Origin: Micractinium sp. NFX-FRZ
Taxonomy: Eukaryota > Chlorophyta > Trebouxiophyceae > Chlorellales > Chlorellaceae
Assembly (NCBI GenBank): GCA_029339195.1
Contig: JAPTJF010000796.1
Coordinates: 1 to 13,255 of the forward strand
DNA length: 13,255 bases
Direction of reading: 5' to 3'
Shown: positions 8,064-13,255 of the stretch, piece by piece
How positions within the stretch are numbered: position 1 is the stretch's first letter
Layout: each line of letters starts with the position of its first letter
Notes under the pieces: generated by a model
The model's database searches: none
The model's input: the letters and a program-made list of their open reading frames with translations, nothing else
What the model was told of the DNA's origin: nothing
Program-made: the position numbers and the translations under genes

Positions 8064-8140
8064 GCAGCACAGCACGGCACAGCACGGCACGACACGGCAC
8101 AGCGCGGCGCAACACAGCACAGCGCAGCGCGGCACAATGC
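8064..8140 (+). repeat. Degenerate pentamer repeat (AGCAC/GGCAC)
   Basis: Directly after the F-box gene stop codon the sequence is an irregular series of AGCAC, GGCAC, GACAC and GGCGC-like 5-mers. It continues more weakly to about 8222. It is probably 3' untranslated sequence formed by slippage. Confidence 0.8.
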
Positions 8141-8162
8141 TGCCTAGCGTACACAGCGCGTG

Positions 8163-8222
8163 CTGCGCCTGCAGCTGTTCCAGCGGGGCGGCATCCAGGC
8201 AGCACCGCACAGCACAGCACGG
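8163..8222 (+). repeat. Partial duplicate of the F-box gene 3' end
   Basis: This segment (CTGCGCCTGCAGCTGTTCCAG...GGCAGCACCGCACAGC) repeats about 8031-8088, which is the last codons of the F-box gene plus its stop and the start of the pentamer repeat. Identity is about 85 percent by eye. The copy carries ATCCAG where the gene has GTCTAG, so it lacks the stop codon. Confidence 0.7.
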
Positions 8223-8560
8223 TGCTGCCGGCCTAATCAACAACTTAACTCCTCGTTGCACCACATCCAATCCATGGCACACTTTTCCCATGTGCCCTAT
8301 GGCTTCAGTTTTCAAAGAGTTGGACCATTTCTGCCCTGATCTGCTTCTGCCTTCTCGCGTTGAGCGCTCTTTGTTCGCATTTCGTTCCCCAATCACTTGA
8401 TCAGCGCTTTTGGTCCACCTCACCGCTGCACCGCTGCTGCCTTCAGCCGTGCACTGGTCAGCCGAGCACGGTGACTGCGGCTTTGCACCTATTATGCACG
8501 TTTAATGTTGCTGGTGGCCTGCTTCAGCAGGTCGTGCTTCTGCCCCGCCGCCGCCTTCTT

Positions 8561-8563
<3 letters not shown>
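8223..8563. other. Intergenic stretch downstream of the F-box gene
   Basis: I see no gene or repeat here. It is less GC-rich than its surroundings and fits a 3' untranslated or intergenic region. No TGTAA polyadenylation motif was found on the plus strand. Confidence 0.4.
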
Positions 8564-8616
<53 letters not shown>

Positions 8617-8697
8617 ACTACAGCAAAAGGTGCACACCAGTGCCTCCTCTCCCCCCCCCCCCCCCCCCCCTTCTTTCCCCCCCCCCCCCCCCCCCCC
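8564..8697 (+). repeat. Three long poly-C tracts
   Basis: Runs of 53 C (8564-8616), 20 C (8651-8670) and 21 C (8677-8697) are separated by short mixed sequence. On the minus strand they are poly-G with quadruplex potential. Homopolymers this long are hard to sequence, so the exact lengths may be unreliable. Confidence 0.95.
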
Positions 8698-9139
8698 TCC
8701 TCATGCCAGCTCAGTTTTCGACGCATCATTTCATTTCTTTCCTGCTTCATCTGTATGTCCTCTGCATCTCTCCCGCCTATGTATCACAACTGCATCAGAT
8801 GTGGACAGGGTTGATAGCGTGGGTGCACAGGGGCGCAAGTGCAGGCGAGGTGGGGCAAGCAGGCAGGCAGAAGCTGAGGAGGCACGGCAAGGGGAGGTGC
8901 TTCAACCTGCTTGGGCAACGCAACAAAAGCAGGCTTGATCTTATCCCATGCCCAGGGCAGGCGTCCGGCAGCGTGCCTCTTCCGCTGCAGCCCCCCAAGA
9001 CACTGACGGCTACGCTGCATGCTGGTTAAGGTGGTGCCAGCAAGCTGGCACGCTCAGCAGGCTGCTTTGCCAAGACAAAGGTTTGCCTCCGCTGACACTC
9101 CCTGAAGCCGGCCACACCGACCCCACACTCTGTCCACAG
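8698..9139. other. Stretch upstream of the unrecognised plus-strand gene
   Basis: No confident exon is visible. A plus-strand frame through about 8797-9029 contains a mildly basic segment (KLRRHGKGRCFNLL) that could be an upstream exon, but I cannot support it. A TGTCCACAG acceptor-like site ends at 9139. Confidence 0.35.
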
Positions 9140-9718
9140 GTGCGTGGCGCCAGAACAGCCTCGGCCGCCCTCTGGACGACGCACCGCTGCTTACCCTCCC
9201 TCGGCTTCCCCTGCAGGCCCCGTCAATGACCCCTCCTGAGCTCTCGTCGCACCCCGAGCAGCGCGCCGTGGCCAGCCGGACGCCCGCAGCCGCCGGCGGC
9301 CACGGCCCGCCCGCCACCCCACCCGCTGCGGCGTCAGCGGCGCGGCAGCGGCCGGGGGCTGGGGAGTTCTTTGAGAGGCGGCTGGCACGTGCTGCAGCCA
9401 TACCAGCTGAGCAGCGCAGCCCCGAGGTGGCAGCTTTCGTGGAGTCAGTCCAGCTCAGCCGCGAGGCATGCGAGCTCCTGCCGCTGACCGCTGGCGGGGA
9501 GGCCGCGCTGCCGCCAGGCCCCCGCGCCCGGCGGCAGCTGCTGCTGGCACTGGCAAAGCTGGCCCGCTGCAGTTACGTCTGCCCACCTGTGGAGCTTGCT
9601 TCAGACCTCGACTGGCCAGCCCACTTGGTGCCCTATCTGAAGCGAGAGATGCTGGCGGACCCGGCCTTTGTGGGCAGCCCGCCTGGCGGCGGCCACGTCA
9701 GCGAGCGCGCCAAGCCAG
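9140..9718 (+). CDS. Unrecognised protein, 5' coding exon (start codon perhaps at 9226)
   Basis: A frame open from at least 9140 has believable coding composition and ends at an AG/GTACTG donor at 9718/9719. The first in-frame Met is at 9226, after an Ala/Pro-rich stretch. A helix-rich segment follows (SREACELLPLTAGGEAALPP, then ARRQLLLALAKLARCSYVCPP and WPAHLVPYLKREMLADPAFV). If 9140 is an acceptor, earlier exons exist; if not, translation starts at 9226. I do not recognise the family. The chosen donor leaves phase 1, which does not join cleanly to the best-looking downstream exon at 9929, so the model is incomplete. Confidence 0.5.
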
Positions 9719-9928
9719 GTACTGCTGCCCGCAGGTGCAATCAGGTGTTGGCCGCCGCATTGCCGCCGAGGCAGCTGCACATGCGCCGGGCTCCCGTTCG
9801 CTGTCAGCGCCGCTCACGCTGCTCACGCACCCGCTGCCGCCGCTGAAGCCGTGTGGCAACTGGGCTCTGTCTTACTTGTAAGCCATAATATCACCCTGAT
9901 CTCTCTGTGAGTGACGTTTGTAACACAG

Positions 9929-10263
9929 TATGACCGCCTGTGCAGGTCCTTGCTGGCGGCTATGTGCCTGCCTCCCACCCCCATTGACACGGCGTGGCAG
10001 CTTCGTCACCCAACCTCTGGGGGCACCGTTGACGCCCAGGGCTGTCCGTCTGCGCACACCGAGTTCCCATCCTCCAGGCAAGTGATTGCTGAGCAAGCCT
10101 GGGCCATGACGTGGGTCAGTATGCAGAGCTGCAGGGCTCCCGCTGGCTGGTGGCACACATTGTGCGGGCCTTGGTGCACCAGGCGAGTCGGGACAGCGCA
10201 TTGCAGCAGCGGCCAATTATACCTGAGGCGTGGCCCTGGTCTTTCCAGCTACGCTGCCTCACG
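9929..10263 (+). CDS. Unrecognised protein, middle exons (weak GRDP/DUF1399-like motif)
   Basis: After an ACACAG acceptor at 9928 one frame reads YDRLCRSLLAAMCLPPTPID followed by TAWQL. PP-x-x-(I/V)D-x-AW resembles the PPxDVAWxWHxH motif of glycine-rich-domain (DUF1399, GRDP-like) proteins, but the His residues of that motif are missing. A second frame from about 10096 reads SLGHDVGQYAELQGSRW and on to PEAWPWSFQLRCLT, ending at a GTGAGG donor at 10264. Just before it lies ASDC with an in-frame TGA at 10090-10092. DC-x-x-LG would also fit the Y-x-x-DC segment of that family. Either a small unrecognised intron joins the two frames or the gene is decayed. The family link is a guess from short motifs. 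Confidence 0.4.
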
Positions 10264-10470
10264 GTGAGGGTGTGTTGGGGGTGTTGCATAAGTTGTGCCT
10301 GCAGTCGGGCTGCCAAGCAGTCGGCTGATCTGGCAGAGGGGCCCGGCGGGGCATCCTGTGCCCAAGCCCGCCAGCGGCAGCCAGCAGCAGGGCACACGGG
10401 GTGCCACAGAGCTCAAGGGATCTGCCTCCCCCCCCCTCACTTCGATGCTGTGTTGCTGCTGCCGCTGCAG

Positions 10471-10656
10471 GAATGTCCCGGACCTGCGCTACGATGGCAG
10501 CCTGACATTGGGCCAGAGGCATTGGTGCTGGGCTTGGGGCTACATGCGGCACCCGCCTGCCCGGCCGGCGGCAGCGTAGGCAGCATCTGGGCAGCCTGCT
10601 CCCTGGTGCCAGCGGGTACTGTCAAGCCCTGGTGTACCACACACGCCTTGATGTAA
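10471..10656 (+). CDS. Unrecognised protein, 3' exon
   Basis: This exon follows a CCGCTGCAG acceptor and joins in phase 0 to the exon ending at 10263 (intron 10264-10470, 207 nt). The frame reads ECPGPALRWQPDIGPEALVL onward through LGLHAAPACPAGGSVGS to TAA at 10654. Another frame of the same exon reads NVPDLRYDGSLTLG and stops at 10580, so the reading frame is uncertain. The terminal TAA overlaps a TGTAA motif. Skipping 10616-10660 (45 nt, GT...AG) would remove the stop and join it in frame to the segment at 10661-10824. Confidence 0.4.
   Translation, partial: ECPGPALRWQPDIGPEALVLGLGLHAAPACPAGGSVGSIWAACSLVPAGTVKPWCTTHALM
10652..10656 (+). promoter_or_regulatory. TGTAA, possible green-algal polyadenylation signal
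   Basis: TGTAA is the usual polyadenylation signal of green algae. Here it overlaps the possible stop codon of the exon 10471-10656. As a five-base motif it may be fortuitous. Confidence 0.3.
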
Positions 10657-10677
10657 TGAGGATCAAAGGAAACTGAC

Positions 10678-11122
10678 ATGGTAACAGTGCCGCACCGGTT
10701 GGACGTGCCTGGCGAGGCACTAGTGAGTCAGGCAGGTGATGTGTGTGGGACACGAGAGGTTGTTACTGCCAGCCTGCTGTGCATTGAGCCAGGGGAACTG
10801 CTGCTTGGCTGGCACCTGTCCAATGTGAGCGTTGGGTGACCCCCTGTGGTCATGCGTCCCACGAGGAGGGGCCTCACACACCCTGATGTTGCCCTCACCC
10901 TGTTGCCGCACCCAAGCTTGCTCATATCTCCTTCAGGCCCACACTCCTGGCCAGCCCTGTGCCGTTTTCTGTGTGCCTTGGGTTCCACATGTCAAGGATG
11001 GCAGCAGGCAGTGGCGGGTGGGTCACAGCAGCAGCGGCGTCAGCAGCAGTAAGAGCCAATGCCCACGGCAGCACAGGCAGGAGTGTGCAGCGACTAAGCG
11101 GCAGGACAAGGCTGACGCCTGA
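10678..11122 (+). CDS. Unrecognised two-exon coding segment, C-terminal part
   Basis: From ATG 10678 the frame reads MVTVPHRLDVPGEALVSQAG, then EVVTASLLCIEPGELLLGWH and LSN. It is interrupted by a GTGAGC...CTTCAG intron (10825-10936, 112 nt, phase 0), then continues AHTPGQPCAVFCVPWVPHVK and a Ser/Arg/Lys-rich basic tail to TGA at 11120. The spliced product would be about 111 residues. It is in the same frame as the preceding exon and is probably the C-terminal part of the same gene if 10616-10660 is spliced out. No family was recognised. Confidence 0.42.
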
Positions 11123-11799
11123 CAAGCGCCCAAGTGTGCCGCCAAGAGTGCTGCAGAAGACCACAAAGAACTGCGCAGGACCCCCTCGGTTGGAGGGGAT
11201 GGATGCCACGCCCTGCAATGGATTGATGTATTGACGCGGGCAGACTTCGCGGGCTGCAGGTGGGAAGACTCCACGGCACCTGCAGTACCCACCAGAAGCA
11301 GCAGCGGCGGTAGTATACAGGCACGCTGCCCTGCCCTCTTGCCTGGCCTGGCTTAAGCTTAGCCAACGGTTGCATCTAACCCATATGGTGAATCGTACAA
11401 CGGTAACAGAGGTGGCGATGCCAACATGTTAAGGCAGAGGGAGGATACGAGCACTGGGGGCAGGGCTGCGGAGGCACGAGGGGTGGGCGTGGTGTGGGAT
11501 CAGATCAGATCAGGTGAGGAGTGGGCAGGGCACAAAAGGGAGGCGTGGCAGCGGACGTAGTAGGTAGTAAGACAACAGGAGGCTTCAGTGATGTCACGGG
11601 CCCTCGAAAGGAGTCTGAGGCGAGGGCTAAAAGAGGGGCAGTGATGGGCGGTCGGCGAGCAGACGGCGTGGCGCATCAGGGTGCTGGGGAGCGCGCAACG
11701 CGGTGGTAGGCTGGCGGTTGGCCTGGCGCTAGGCGCGGGGGCAGCAGGCAGGCCAGAGCCGCATACAGAGTGGGGCCGAAGAAAGGTTGCAGCTCGAAT
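11123..11799. other. Intergenic stretch between convergent genes
   Basis: No gene is supported. It contains a short GATCA repeat (about 11499-11514) and purine-rich sequence. It probably includes the 3' untranslated region of the plus-strand gene. Confidence 0.4.
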
Positions 11800-11940
11800 C
11801 TTGTGGGTGGAAGAGGATCACACTGGCAGGCAACGTGAGGGCAGGTCTTGTGGGTGAAAGAGGATCACACTGGCAGGCAACGTGAGGGCAGGTCTTGTGG
11901 GTGCAAGAGGATTGCACTGGCAGGCAACATGAGGGCAAGC
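11800..11940 (+). repeat. 47-bp tandem repeat, three copies
   Basis: The units at 11800-11846, 11847-11893 and 11894-11940 each begin CTTGTGGGTG(G/A/C)AAGAGGAT and contain ACTGGCAGGCAAC. Units 1 and 2 differ at one position; unit 3 has several more differences, including the last bases. Confidence 0.95.
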
Positions 11941-12301
11941 TGTGGCCGGCATGGCAGGCTGGCAGCAAAGATTCTACACGAGCATAGTACGAGGTGCTTA
12001 TGACGTGCGGTTGTGCAAAAAAAACAAAGCTGATGGAACACGGCAACACGCATGAGGCAGCAGCGCACATGCATAACGACTTGACTACCAAGGTGGGAAG
12101 CGCTCAAAGCAGGCAGCAGACCACTGGTGGCGGCCTGCTTGGCCTCTGCAGCAGGCTGGCTGGCAGAGGGCAAGCAGGCCGCCCAGAGGGCGGCCGGCAG
12201 CCTGCGCCCAGCGGGCGGCCTGCGCCCAGCGGGCGGCAAGCCACCCGAGCTTCCGGGCAGGTCAGGGTTCCTCTAGAGGTCTGCGGCAGATCTCCCGGGG
12301 A
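11941..12301. other. 3' flank of the right-hand minus-strand gene
   Basis: No gene is supported. It includes an 18-bp perfect tandem duplication (12201-12218 and 12219-12236, CCTGCGCCCAGCGGGCGG) and other GCAGG-rich low-complexity sequence. It probably carries the 3' untranslated region of the gene ending at 12302. Confidence 0.4.
12201..12236 (+). repeat. 18-bp tandem duplication
   Basis: Two perfect, adjacent copies of an 18-bp GC-rich unit lie just downstream (on the minus strand) of the stop codon at 12302. Confidence 0.9.
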
Positions 12302-13255
12302 TCAGCCGAGCCAGGAGAAGAAACCGCTGCCTGTGCTCCTGCTGCGCGCAGGCCGGCCCTCTGGCGGTTCTGCCGCCGGCTGGTCATCAGGTGCCGGCGC
12401 TCTGCTTCCTGCACGCTGCTGCTCCTGCTCAGCGTCCTCATGCTGCTGCTGCTGCTGCTGCAGCGTCGGCGTCGGCGTCGGCTGCTGTCGCTGCCTCGGC
12501 TCGCGTTTGCGCGGCTTGGCGCCGTCCCAGCTGTCGTGCCGGCTGTGCCGCTTGCCCGCGGGCGCTGCCGCGGGGGCAGCAGCAGGGCTGCCCGCGGCGG
12601 CGCTCATCGGGCTATACATGTACCCCTCTGGCGGCAGCGGCGGCAGCGCAAAACCAATAGGGCTGCCTGCACCGTATGCTGCAAGCTCGGGTGACTCTTC
12701 TGCTGCAGCCGAGCTGAAGCCGTGACTGATGCCATGCCCGCTGCCTGGCCCCGTAGAGCCTGCACCGCTGATGGCGCTGATGCGCGGCGTGCACGGTCCT
12801 TCGCTGATGGTCATGCTCTGCGCCCGCCACAGCGGTCCGCATGCCTCCATGACAGTCACGACGCTGCACGGGGGGTGGCAGGCAGGCAGGCAGGCAGGCA
12901 GGGCATTGGGTAAATGGCCGGGCCGCGCTTTGACCATGCCTTGAGACTGGCTGGCTAGCATGCTGGGCCACGGCATGTATGTGGTAACAGCTGCTTTGCG
13001 TGCCGCCCGCAGCTTGCCAGGCAAAACTGCCCGACACACGGTCGCACGCGCTGCGCAGTGCCCACTGCTGGCAGTTGGCGGCCGCAGCCAGCCGCTCAGC
13101 ACTTACAAGGCAGCGAGGCAGGAGGCCCACAGACACGACAGCAGCGCACGCCGCTCCCAGCAAGCGCACCTGAAGCCCTCTCCGGCATAAGTGCTGGCGG
13201 CGTTGCGGGGTGCGTATGGGAATGCCACGCCATAGGTGCTGTCAGGCTCCAGAAT
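12302..13255 (-). CDS. Partial gene, last two exons, with disordered Gln/Ala/Pro-rich C-terminus
   Basis: The first visible exon, 13255-13170, runs off the right edge and reads LEPDSTYGVAFPYAPRNAAS, then TYAGEGF, to an AG/GTGCGC donor. The last exon, 12863-12302, follows a GTGCAG acceptor and begins VVTVMEACGPLWRAQSMTIS. Phase 2 matches across the intron (12864-13169, 306 nt), giving GEGFS-VVTV. The tail is low-complexity: GSGHGISHGFSS, PPLPPEGYMYSPM, an Ala/Pro-rich part, a basic KPRKREPRQRQQ stretch, a Gln run, and a final SGFFSWLG before TGA (12304-12302). The basic patch could be a nuclear localisation signal. No family was recognised; the catalytic or folded part, if any, lies outside the window. 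A continuous minus-strand frame through the intron to 13102 looks like a shadow. Confidence 0.6.
12437..12463 (+). repeat. CTG/CAG microsatellite encoding poly-Gln
   Basis: About eight CTG units (plus strand) encode a Gln run in the minus-strand C-terminal tail, next to TPTPT and Glu/Gln-rich sequence. Confidence 0.85.
12876..12902 (+). repeat. GGCA/CCTG microsatellite in an intron
   Basis: About six GGCA units lie just upstream (on the minus strand) of the 12864 acceptor. There they read as CCTG repeats and may serve as the pyrimidine-rich tract. Confidence 0.85.

Noticed and set aside
8064..8222. CRISPR-like or tRNA-like array
   Set aside because: The units are degenerate pentamers without spacers or any cloverleaf structure.
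7564..8423. Minus-strand frames rich in Cys/Ala/Val downstream of and across the F-box gene
   Set aside because: They are translations of the AGCAC pentamer repeat and antisense LRR sequence.
8360..8938. Plus-strand proline-rich protein of 192 residues
   Set aside because: The Pro runs are translations of the poly-C tracts and there is no other coding signal.
11521..11709. Short plus-strand frame of 62 residues
   Set aside because: It is Gly/Ala/Arg-rich, lacks splice sites or homology and lies in a purine-rich spacer.

Overview
The window looks like nuclear DNA of a GC-rich green alga, most likely a Chlorella-like trebouxiophyte. The evidence is high GC, short GT-AG introns whose acceptors usually read CTGCAG or similar, many CAG/CTG and CCTG microsatellites, alanine- and leucine-rich proteins (ARM, F-box/LRR), and dispersed short repeats with an (ATTG)n tail. 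There are no bacterial-style operons, and I saw no rRNA, tRNA or CRISPR. Taxonomic placement is an inference. All gene models are by eye, without RNA data.

Layout. (1) 1-684: mostly a dispersed repeat (copy A, about 107-684). (2) 876-1144, minus strand: two exons of a GH2 beta-galactosidase. No exon carrying the next conserved block is present before copy A, so this looks like a gene relic. (3) 1145-2339: no supportable gene; G-rich and low-complexity. (4) 2340-3566, minus strand: an apparently intronless armadillo-repeat protein of 408 residues, with a CTG microsatellite next to its start codon. (5) 3567-5663: a repeat-filled spacer between two divergent genes. It holds repeat copy B (about 3898-4467), a short retroposon-like segment with an (ATTG)n tail (4481-4563), and a 951-bp DNA-transposon-like element with 33-bp perfect terminal inverted repeats and a possible ATAG target duplication (4591-5541). 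(6) 5664-8063, plus strand: an F-box/leucine-rich-repeat gene of six parts with one apparent frameshift. Its last intron contains an inverted copy of the (ATTG)n repeat. (7) 8064-9139: degenerate tandem repeats, a partial duplication of the F-box gene's 3' end, and three long poly-C tracts. (8) 9140-11122, plus strand: several coding-looking exons of an unrecognised protein or proteins, possibly degraded. (9) 11123-12301: no gene; a 47-bp x 3 tandem repeat. (10) 12302-13255, minus strand: the last two exons of a gene running off the right edge, with a long disordered Gln/Ala/Pro-rich tail.

The genes do not form a pathway. The main interest is how mobile and duplicated DNA has shaped the locus: a possible captured or retroposed ARM gene and a GH2 relic bracketed by direct repeats, and a non-autonomous transposon placed about 120 bp upstream of an F-box gene. 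I found no convincing new defence or biosynthetic system.
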